A stretch of DNA of 5,146 nucleotides from Clostridiales bacterium. Its GTDB lineage: Bacteria; Bacillota; Clostridia; Oscillospirales; Oscillospiraceae. The notes beneath the pieces are model-generated. The model was not told the DNA's origin. It saw only the letters and a program-made list of their open reading frames with translations, and ran no database searches. Positions 1-4,909 of this stretch are shown piece by piece. The stretch is taken from positions 1 through 5,146 of the forward strand of contig JAJBTD010000081.1 of assembly GCA_020861055.1 (NCBI GenBank), in the 5' to 3' direction. The translations under genes were made by a program, and so were the position numbers. Every line of letters starts with the position of its first letter. Position 1 is the first letter of the stretch.

Positions 1-32
1 AAATTAAACAGTGATTTGCCCGTTTTCGTCAT
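1..32 (-). CDS. Possible 5' end of an unidentified reading frame, cut by the window edge
   Basis: On the minus strand an ATG at 32-30 opens a frame that runs without a stop to the left edge, giving MTKTGKSLFN. It lies about 30 bases downstream of the queA stop codon and on the same strand, where a co-transcribed gene could begin. In many Firmicutes queA is followed by tgt and yajC, but these ten residues do not resemble a Tgt start and are too few to identify anything. The bases upstream (AGAAGTGAAAA in the minus sense) offer only a weak ribosome binding site. This may be chance. Confidence 0.2.
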   Translation of the reverse strand, partial: MTKTGKSLFN

Positions 33-61
33 TTTTCACTTCTGACGATCGGTTTTTGTCT

Positions 62-1141
62 TCAAACACCCCTTGATTTTTCGGGATTTTCTCCGTTTTT
101 GCCATTTTCTGGCATCACGGTTGTAATGAACATGGCATCTCCAAAGGAAAAGAAACGATACCGCTCCCTTACCGCCTCCTGATAGGCTGCCAGGACGTGC
201 TCCCGTCCGGCCAGAGCGGAGACGAGCATAATGAGGGTAGACTCCGGCAAATGAAAGTTGGTGATCAGACCGTCCAGCACCTTGAACCGGTAGCCAGGGT
301 AGATAAAAATTTTCGTCCATCCCCCATCCGCCCGAACGGTGCCGTCCTCGTTGGCGTAGCTCTCCACTGTCCGGCAGGAGGTGGTGCCCACACAGATGAC
401 CCGCCCGCCACTTTGCTTCGTCTCATTGATGATCTGCGCCGTCTCCGGGGGGATGATGCAATACTCCGAGTGCATATCGTGGTGCTCCACATCGTCCGTC
501 TTGACAGGCCGGAAGGTACCAAGTCCCACATGAAGGGTGACATAGGCCAGCCGTACTCCCATCCCCTGAATTTTCTCCAACAGCTCCGGGGTGAAGTGCA
601 GCCCCGCCGTAGGGGCCGCCGCCGAGCCGACTACCTTGGAATAGACCGTCTGATACCGCTCCTGATCCTCCAGCTCCTCCTTGATGTAGGGGGGCAGAGG
701 CATCCGTCCCAGCTTTTCCAGGATCTCCAGGAAAATGCCGTCGTAGTCGAATTGGACCAGCCGATTCCCATCCTCCAGCACGTCTGTCACCTGGGCGGTC
801 AGTTCGCCCTCGCCAAAGATAATTTTGGCGCCGGTACGCAGCTTTTTCCCAGGGCGGACCAGGCACTCCCAGGTCTTGTCCCCCCGGTCGATGAGCAGCA
901 GCACTTCACAGACACCGCCGGACTCCCGGTGTCCGATAAGCCGGGCGGGAAGTACCCGGGAGTCGTTCATCACCAGGCAGTCCCCCGGACGGAGGAGGTC
1001 GGGCAACTCATAGAACATATGGTGACCTACCGAACCCGTCCGCTTATCCAGAGTCATCAGTCGGGAGGCATCCCGACGCTCCAGGGGCGTTTGAGCAATC
1101 AGCTCTGGCGGAAGGTCATAATAAAAATCACTGGTCTTCAT
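62..1141 (-). CDS. queA: S-adenosylmethionine:tRNA ribosyltransferase-isomerase (QueA)
   Basis: QueA is a cytoplasmic enzyme that transfers and isomerises the ribosyl part of S-adenosylmethionine onto 7-aminomethyl-7-deazaguanine at the tRNA wobble base, making epoxyqueuosine. The 359-residue product matches the family's usual length (about 340-360). Family blocks are clear: the N-terminal FYYDLPPELIAQTPLERRDASRL (about 6-28, quoted here only as far as its key DLPPELIAQ and RRDASRL parts), VMNDSRVLPARL (57-68), AAPTAGLHFTPELL (175-188), LHVGLGTFRPV (203-213), HDMHSEY (221-227), GTTSCRTVES (252-261), YPGYRFKVLDGLITNFHLPE (281-300) and FFSFGDAMFI (330-339). About 20 residues after the last block form a charged, Asn/Gly/Lys-rich tail that looks non-conserved. 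The ATG is supported by TGAGGA (minus sense, plus-strand 1148-1153) six bases upstream. The gene diverges from the lysine operon and is unrelated to it in function. No convincing promoter or terminator of its own was found. Confidence 0.97.
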   Translation of the reverse strand: MKTSDFYYDLPPELIAQTPLERRDASRLMTLDKRTGSVGHHMFYELPDLLRPGDCLVMNDSRVLPARLIGHRESGGVCEVLLLIDRGDKTWECLVRPGKKLRTGAKIIFGEGELTAQVTDVLEDGNRLVQFDYDGIFLEILEKLGRMPLPPYIKEELEDQERYQTVYSKVVGSAAAPTAGLHFTPELLEKIQGMGVRLAYVTLHVGLGTFRPVKTDDVEHHDMHSEYCIIPPETAQIINETKQSGGRVICVGTTSCRTVESYANEDGTVRADGGWTKIFIYPGYRFKVLDGLITNFHLPESTLIMLVSALAGREHVLAAYQEAVRERYRFFSFGDAMFITTVMPENGKNGENPEKSRGV

Positions 1142-1225
1142 TGAATATCCTCATTCCAGGGCAGACTGCCCCAAAGAGTTTGCAAAACCTGTTGTGAAAT
1201 AAACCGATTTTGCAGGAAATGCGCC

Positions 1226-1254
1226 TTGACGATGCAAGAGAAGCGTGATATGAT
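1226..1254 (+). promoter_or_regulatory. Sigma-70/sigma-A type promoter with extended -10
   Basis: A -35 box TTGACG (1226-1231) and a -10 box TATGAT (1249-1254) are separated by exactly 17 bases. Each hexamer has five of six consensus bases. TG at 1246-1247, one base before the -10, makes an extended -10 element. The predicted transcription start is near 1261, a few bases before the 5' strand of riboswitch helix P1 (1267), which is where an L-box leader should begin. It reads into the riboswitch and the asd-dapA-dapB-ACT operon. The start site itself is inferred. Confidence 0.85.
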
Positions 1255-1266
1255 ACATCTATACAC

Positions 1267-1456
1267 GCAGAATAGAGGTGCGGCCTGCATCAGTACCGCT
1301 GCGGAGGGCGCCGCCGCTCCGTGAGGCAGCGAGGAAAGGGCAGTCCGCCGAAGGAGCCGGACGGCGGTAGTCGGGCTGCCTGGGCGGCAGGCAAACAGTC
1401 TGCTGACTGTCATCAGAGTATCCCAGCCGGGAGCCCTTGGTGTTGAGCTGATCTGC
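1267..1456 (+). ncRNA. Lysine riboswitch (L-box) aptamer
   Basis: The five-helix lysine aptamer can be folded by hand. P1 is 1267-1275 with 1448-1456 (eight of nine pairs, one being G-U). P2 is 1282-1288 with 1340-1346 (six pairs and one mismatch). The AGTA motif at 1292-1295 matches the loop-E-like element. The next arm is 1297-1301 with 1327-1331, extended by 1302-1306 with 1317-1321. P3 is 1355-1362 with 1370-1377 (seven of eight). P4 is 1385-1390 with 1400-1405. P5 is 1411-1416 with 1437-1442, with an inner stem 1421-1424 with 1429-1432. Conserved core strings are present: ATAGAGGTGCG (1272-1282), GAAAGG (1334-1339), GCCGAAG (1347-1353), GCCTGGG (1378-1384) and ACTGTCA (1406-1412). It sits between a promoter and lysine-pathway genes, so lysine is the expected ligand. 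Class assignment rests on remembered family consensus, not a covariance-model search. Confidence 0.95.
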
Positions 1457-1507
1457 TCCATATAATGTCGGCGCTCCGTGCACCGCACATTATAGTACAG
1501 AATCAGC
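1447..1507 (+). promoter_or_regulatory. Antiterminator of the lysine riboswitch
   Basis: GCTGAT (1447-1452) is complementary to ATCAGC (1502-1507), and CTG (1453-1455) to CAG (1498-1500), giving nine pairs with one bulged A (1501). The left strand is almost exactly the 3' strand of aptamer helix P1, and the right strand is the left arm of the terminator. The three structures are therefore mutually exclusive: lysine-stabilised P1 would release 1501-1508 to form the terminator, and without lysine this antiterminator would form. The pairing encloses a separate hairpin at 1461-1494. The pairings are seen; the regulatory reading follows known L-box behaviour. Confidence 0.75.
1461..1494 (+). other. 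Hairpin enclosed within the antiterminator
   Basis: TATAATGT (1461-1468) is a perfect eight-base complement of ACATTATA (1487-1494). Inside it GCGC (1471-1474) pairs with GTGC (1478-1481) around a TCC loop, with further CG/CG pairing between. It lies exactly between the two antiterminator strands and would bring them together, so it is compatible with that fold. It also fits between P1 and the terminator in the alternative fold. Confidence 0.7.
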
Positions 1508-1534
1508 CCGTTTTCAACGGCTGATTTCTTTTTT
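1501..1534 (+). terminator. Riboswitch-controlled intrinsic terminator
   Basis: AATCAGCC (1501-1508) and GGCTGATT (1519-1526) form an eight-pair perfect stem, followed by a T-rich tract TCTTTTTT (1527-1534). It lies 76 bases before the asd start and is the off-state element of the lysine riboswitch. Its left arm is shared with the antiterminator. Confidence 0.93.
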
Positions 1535-1563
1535 GCTTTCCCAGGCCGGGAAACAGATCGAGA

Positions 1564-1588
1564 ACACAATGCATAGAATATGCTGTGT
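1564..1588 (+). other. Leader hairpin between riboswitch terminator and asd ribosome binding site
   Basis: ACACA (1564-1568) pairs with TGTGT (1584-1588) and GCATA (1571-1575) with TATGC (1579-1583). This makes a ten-pair stem with a two-base AT bulge on the left arm and a GAA loop. It ends eight bases before the Shine-Dalgarno sequence and has no T tract, so it is not a terminator. A smaller perfect hairpin, TTTCCC/GGGAAA (1537-1542 with 1548-1553), lies just before it. Function is unknown; transcript stabilisation or effects on translation are possible. Confidence 0.5.
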
Positions 1589-1596
1589 CCAAATTG

Positions 1597-1604
1597 AGGA
1601 GGAG
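1597..1604 (+). promoter_or_regulatory. Shine-Dalgarno sequence that fixes the asd start
   Basis: AGGAGGAG ends six bases before ATG 1611. The frame stays open upstream to a TTG at 1533, but that codon overlaps the T tract of the riboswitch terminator and has no ribosome binding site. The family's N-terminus (a beta strand leading into the GxxGxxG loop) begins right after 1611. Confidence 0.9.
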
Positions 1605-1610
1605 TTACCC

Positions 1611-2705
1611 ATGGAGAAGTATAAGGTTGGCGTTGTCGGCTGCACCGGCATGGTGGGACAGCGTTTTGTCACCCTGCTGGAGAATCATCCCTGGTTCCAG
1701 ATCACCGCTCTGGCCGCCAGCGCCCGGAGCGCAGGCAAGACCTACGGTGAGGTAGCCGGAAAGCGCTGGCTGATGAGCACCCCCATGCCGGAGTCCGTGA
1801 AGGACATGGTCATCCTGGATGCTGAAGCGGATATGGATACCTTCTGTGACCGGGTGGACTTCACCTTCTGCGCCGTCAACATGAAAAAGGATCAGATCAA
1901 GGCGCTGGAGGAGGCATATGCCAAGCACGAGTGCCCGGTGGTCTCCAACAACTCCGCCAACCGCCATACCCCTGACGTACCCATGGTGGTGCCGGAGATC
2001 AACCCCCAGCACATTCAGATCATTGACAGCCAGCGCAAACGTCTGGGTACCCAGCGTGGCTTTATCGCCGTCAAGTCCAACTGCTCCCTCCAGAGCTATG
2101 TCCCCGCTCTGCACCCCCTCCGGGAGAAGTACGGTCTGGACAAAGCCCTTGTCTGCACCTACCAGGCCATCTCCGGAGCGGGCAAGAACTTCACCACCTG
2201 GCCGGAGATGGTGGACAACGTCATCCCCTATATCGGCGGTGAGGAGGAGAAGAGTGAGCAGGAGCCTATGAAGCTCTGGGGCGAGATCGTGGGCAATGAG
2301 ATCGTGGACGCCGTCTCCCCCTCCATCACCAGCCAGTGCCTCCGGGTCCCCGTCACCGACGGACATATGGCCGCCGTCTTTATGAGCTTCCCTGATGGCA
2401 AAAAGCCCTCCGTGGAGGAGATCAAGGAGGTTTGGGCCTCCTACCGGGGCCGCGCTCAGGAGCTGGAGCTGCCCTCCGCTCCCAAGCAGTTCCTCCACTA
2501 CTTTGAGGACCCCAGTTATCCTCAGACCAAGCTCCAGCGTGACCTGGAGGGCGGCATGGCCATCTCCCTGGGCCGTCTGCGTCCGGACAGCCAATATGAC
2601 TACAAATTCGTGGGCCTGAGCCACAACACCCTCCGGGGCGCTGCCGGAGGCGGCGTGCTGCTGGCAGAGCTGCTGTGTGCCGAGGGCTATATCACCCGAA
2701 AGTAA
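1611..2705 (+). CDS. asd: Aspartate-semialdehyde dehydrogenase, archaeal/fungal-type
   Basis: Asd reduces L-aspartyl-4-phosphate with NADPH to aspartate-4-semialdehyde, the branch metabolite for lysine/DAP, threonine and methionine. The product is 364 residues from ATG 1611, chosen because of the strong AGGAGGAG six bases upstream. The nucleotide-binding loop GCTGMVG is at 10-16. The catalytic cysteine is C158 in SNCSL. The block QAISGAGK is at 185-192. Arg245 and the catalytic histidine H252 lie in LRVPVTDGH (244-252). The motifs DVPMVVPEIN (122-131) and DNVIPYIGGEEEK (202-214) are typical of the archaeal and fungal branch of the family, not the E. coli or Bacillus branch, whose corresponding regions differ. 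The gene is first in the operon, directly behind the lysine riboswitch, and 42 bases before dapA. Base composition matches its neighbours. Function is secure; the branch assignment is from remembered motifs. Confidence 0.96.
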   Translation: MEKYKVGVVGCTGMVGQRFVTLLENHPWFQITALAASARSAGKTYGEVAGKRWLMSTPMPESVKDMVILDAEADMDTFCDRVDFTFCAVNMKKDQIKALEEAYAKHECPVVSNNSANRHTPDVPMVVPEINPQHIQIIDSQRKRLGTQRGFIAVKSNCSLQSYVPALHPLREKYGLDKALVCTYQAISGAGKNFTTWPEMVDNVIPYIGGEEEKSEQEPMKLWGEIVGNEIVDAVSPSITSQCLRVPVTDGHMAAVFMSFPDGKKPSVEEIKEVWASYRGRAQELELPSAPKQFLHYFEDPSYPQTKLQRDLEGGMAISLGRLRPDSQYDYKFVGLSHNTLRGAAGGGVLLAELLCAEGYITRK

Positions 2706-2747
2706 CCTCCCCCCTATTCCCTCCGCTGTGAGAAAGGAGACCTGTTC

Positions 2748-3632
2748 ATGAAGCAGCCAATTTTTACCGGTTCCTGTGTCGCCATCGTCACCCCCTTCAA
2801 GCCTGACGGGGTGGACTACGAAAAGCTGGGACAGCTCATCGAGTTCCAGATCGCCAACGGGACTGACGCCATCTGCATCTGCGGTACGACCGGCGAATCC
2901 TCCACTCAAACCATGCAGGAGCATATGGTCACAGTGGAGTACGCCATCAACAAGGTGGCCGGACGTTGCAAGGTCATTGCCGGGACCGGTAGCAACGACA
3001 CCGCCGCCGCCCTGGAGCTGGCCCTCCACGCCGAGAGCGCCGGAGCCGACGGACTGCTGATGGTGACGCCCTACTACAACAAGGCAACCCAGAAGGGCCT
3101 GATCCAGCACTACACCTATATTGCGGACCGGGTCCACACCCCCATCATTCTCTATCACGTCCCCTCCCGGACGGGGACCAGCTTCAAGGCCTCTACTTAC
3201 TATGAGCTCTCCAAGCACCCCATGATCAACGGCATCAAGGAGGCCAGCGGCAACTTCACCCTGGTTTCCCAGACGGTGGCCCTGTGCGGAGACAATATGA
3301 ACATCTGGTCCGGCAACGACGACCAGGTGGTGCCTCTCATGGCGATGGGCGGCAAGGGCGTCATTTCGGTACTGGCCAATATCCTGCCCCGGCCTGTCCA
3401 CGACATGGTACAGCTGTGCCTGGATGGCAACTTTGCCGAGGCCGCTAAGCTCCAGGCCAAATATCAGAAGCTGAACGACACCCTCTTTATTGAGGTCAAC
3501 CCTATCCCGGTCAAGACAGCCATGAACCTGATGGGCATGGAGGCAGGTCTGCTGCGGATGCCCATGTGTGAGATGGAGGATGGCAATCTGGCCATTCTGA
3601 AATCCGTGCTGACCGAATACGGCCTGCTGTAA
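2748..3632 (+). CDS. dapA: 4-hydroxy-tetrahydrodipicolinate synthase (DapA)
   Basis: DapA condenses pyruvate with aspartate-4-semialdehyde, the first step committed to DAP and lysine. It is a cytoplasmic TIM-barrel lyase of the DapA/NanA family. The 294 residues match the family's normal length. Seen motifs: GTTGESS (46-52), TPYYNK (107-112), LYHVPSRTG (135-143) and GIKEASGN (162-169). By alignment with E. coli DapA (offset +3) the catalytic triad is T47, Y110 and Y136, R141 binds substrate, and K164 forms the Schiff base with pyruvate; all are present. Two residues of the E. coli lysine-inhibition site are changed: His53 becomes M56 and Glu84 becomes A87, while His56 (H59), Asn80 (N83) and Tyr106 (Y109) are kept. 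Lysine feedback on the enzyme may therefore be weak or absent. AAAGGAG (2733-2739) is eight bases before the ATG. dapB follows after 12 bases. Confidence 0.97.
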   Translation: MKQPIFTGSCVAIVTPFKPDGVDYEKLGQLIEFQIANGTDAICICGTTGESSTQTMQEHMVTVEYAINKVAGRCKVIAGTGSNDTAAALELALHAESAGADGLLMVTPYYNKATQKGLIQHYTYIADRVHTPIILYHVPSRTGTSFKASTYYELSKHPMINGIKEASGNFTLVSQTVALCGDNMNIWSGNDDQVVPLMAMGGKGVISVLANILPRPVHDMVQLCLDGNFAEAAKLQAKYQKLNDTLFIEVNPIPVKTAMNLMGMEAGLLRMPMCEMEDGNLAILKSVLTEYGLL

Positions 3633-3644
3633 GGAGTTTTCGCC

Positions 3645-4424
3645 ATGCTGAAGATAATCATTTCCGGCTGCAACGGCAAGATGGGGCAGGTGGTGGAGTC
3701 CATCTGTTCCGCCGACAGTCAGGTTCAGGTGGTGGCCGGATTCGACGTCAACCAGACGCCCCGGGCCTACCCTGTCTACGTCTCCCCCGCCAACTTCACC
3801 GGCGAGGCGGACGTCATCATCGACTTCTCCAGTCCCAAGGCTCTGGACGGTCTGCTGGCCTTTGCAGTAGAGCGGGGTGTCCCGGCAGTGCTCGCCACTA
3901 CCGGCTACTCCCCGGAGCAGCTGGCCCAGATCGACGAGGCCGCCAAGGTTGTTCCCATCTTCCGCTCTGCCAACATGAGCCTGGGCATCAACGTGGTGCT
4001 CGACCTGGTGAAGCGGGCCGCCGCTATTTTGGGAGATGCCTACGACATTGAGATCGTGGAGCGTCACCATAACCGGAAGGTGGATGCACCCAGCGGAACC
4101 GCCCTCATGCTGGCCGACGCTGCCCAGGAGGGGCTTAACTATGAGGTAGACTACACCTACGGTCGCCATGACCGCCGCCAGTCCCGGCCTAAGAATGAGA
4201 TCGGCATCAGCTCTGTCCGGGGCGGCACCATTGTTGGCGTCCACGAGGTAATTTTCGCCGGCCGGGACGAGGTCATCGAAATCCGCCACGAGGCCCAGAG
4301 CCGTGAAATCTTTGCCTCTGGGGCCGTCAAGGCTGCCAAGTTCCTCGTCACCGTCCCCCAGCCGGGCCTGTATGATATGCAGGCGCTGGTGGCCGCCCAG
4401 AATGAAGAAGGAGGTTCCTTATGA
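3645..4424 (+). CDS. dapB: 4-hydroxy-tetrahydrodipicolinate reductase (DapB)
   Basis: DapB uses NAD(P)H to reduce the DapA product to tetrahydrodipicolinate. The 259-residue protein has the N-terminal dinucleotide-binding domain with GCNGKMG (8-14), the acidic residue D34 in AGFD that probably contacts the cofactor ribose, DFSSP (60-64) and ATTGYS (84-89). The family signature ERHHNRKVDAPSGTA (139-153) carries H141, H142 and K145, equivalent to the catalytic His159, His160 and Lys163 of E. coli. The C-terminal RGGTIVGVHEV (192-202) is also family-typical. It is somewhat shorter than E. coli DapB (about 273 residues), mainly between D34 and DFSSP, as in many Firmicutes. The ribosome binding site AAGGAG (3631-3636) overlaps the dapA stop codon, eight bases from the ATG. 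The stop codon overlaps the next gene's ATG, so translation is probably coupled on both sides. Confidence 0.96.
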   Translation: MLKIIISGCNGKMGQVVESICSADSQVQVVAGFDVNQTPRAYPVYVSPANFTGEADVIIDFSSPKALDGLLAFAVERGVPAVLATTGYSPEQLAQIDEAAKVVPIFRSANMSLGINVVLDLVKRAAAILGDAYDIEIVERHHNRKVDAPSGTALMLADAAQEGLNYEVDYTYGRHDRRQSRPKNEIGISSVRGGTIVGVHEVIFAGRDEVIEIRHEAQSREIFASGAVKAAKFLVTVPQPGLYDMQALVAAQNEEGGSL

Positions 4425-4909
4425 GCCAGGGAATTACCAAGATCGCCTATGCCTCTGATATCACCCTCATCACCCTGTCCTCTCTGCCCAGCGACAGCCG
4501 GGTGGTGGCTGCGGTGCTGACCGCTCTCTCCGATAGCGGCGTCAATGTGGACATGATCTCCCAGACCGCACCCCAGGGGGGCAGCATCCGTCTGAGCTTC
4601 ACCATCTCCGACGCATCTCTGGCTGTCGCCCTCTCTGTGCTGGCAAAGCTGCGCCAGGAGAATCCGGCCATTTCCCCGGAAATCCTCCCCGGCAACTGCA
4701 AGCTGGCTTTCCACGATGAGAACATGGTGCAGACCCCTGGGGTGGCTGCCAGACTGTTCGCCCTGCTCAGCCGGGCAGATATTCAGATCATGCTCATCAC
4801 CACCTCGGAGGTAGATATCTCCATCCTGGTCAGCGGGCACAATCTGTCCGACGCCCTGACCCTGGTGTGCGAAAACTACAATGTGGAGCCGGTGGAGACC
4901 TGCTTCTGA
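4421..4909 (+). CDS. Stand-alone tandem ACT-domain protein resembling the aspartokinase regulatory subunit
   Basis: This 162-residue protein has two ACT-type domains and no kinase domain. ACT 1 covers about 12-80 and contains VDMISQ (43-48) and the LSFTIS strand (58-63). ACT 2 covers about 92-160 and contains TPGVAARLF (105-113) and LITTSEVDISILV (125-137). These strings match the C-terminal regulatory region of aspartokinase (VDMISQ, PGVAA, STSEI.ISVLV). The length is close to the separately translated beta-subunit of Bacillus-type lysine-sensitive aspartokinase (about 160 residues, recalled). The loop normally reading D(K/R)PG in ACT 1, which helps bind lysine or threonine, is replaced by SDSR (24-27). 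AAGGAGG (4408-4414) lies six bases before the ATG, and the ATGA overlap with dapB implies coupled translation. A role as a partner or sensor for a separately encoded aspartokinase is inference; an amino-acid-responsive regulator of DapA or DapB is an alternative. No signal peptide or membrane segment is seen. Confidence 0.88.
   Translation: MSQGITKIAYASDITLITLSSLPSDSRVVAAVLTALSDSGVNVDMISQTAPQGGSIRLSFTISDASLAVALSVLAKLRQENPAISPEILPGNCKLAFHDENMVQTPGVAARLFALLSRADIQIMLITTSEVDISILVSGHNLSDALTLVCENYNVEPVETCF

Noticed and set aside
27..56. Small hairpin CGTCA (27-31) / TGACG (43-47) followed by T-rich bases, as a plus-strand terminator
   Set aside because: Only five pairs with an 11-base loop and a broken T tract. 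It points into queA from the wrong side and does not serve as a queA terminator.
197..1144. A 315-codon plus-strand frame opposite queA
   Set aside because: Arg/Pro/His/Gly-rich translation with no family motif, antisense to a certain gene.
1142..1260. Promoter for queA on the minus strand
   Set aside because: Several TTGCA-like strings occur in the reverse complement, but none pairs with a good -10 at the right spacing.
1533..1610. A 26-residue N-terminal extension of Asd from TTG 1533
   Set aside because: It begins inside the terminator T tract without a ribosome binding site, and ATG 1611 has an excellent one and matches the family start.
1605..4289. An 894-codon open frame on the minus strand opposite asd, dapA and dapB
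   Set aside because: Its composition (very rich in Gly, His, Val, Asp and Leu) is what the reverse of GC-biased codons gives, it has no recognisable domain, and the three plus-strand genes are certain. It is an antisense shadow of the operon.
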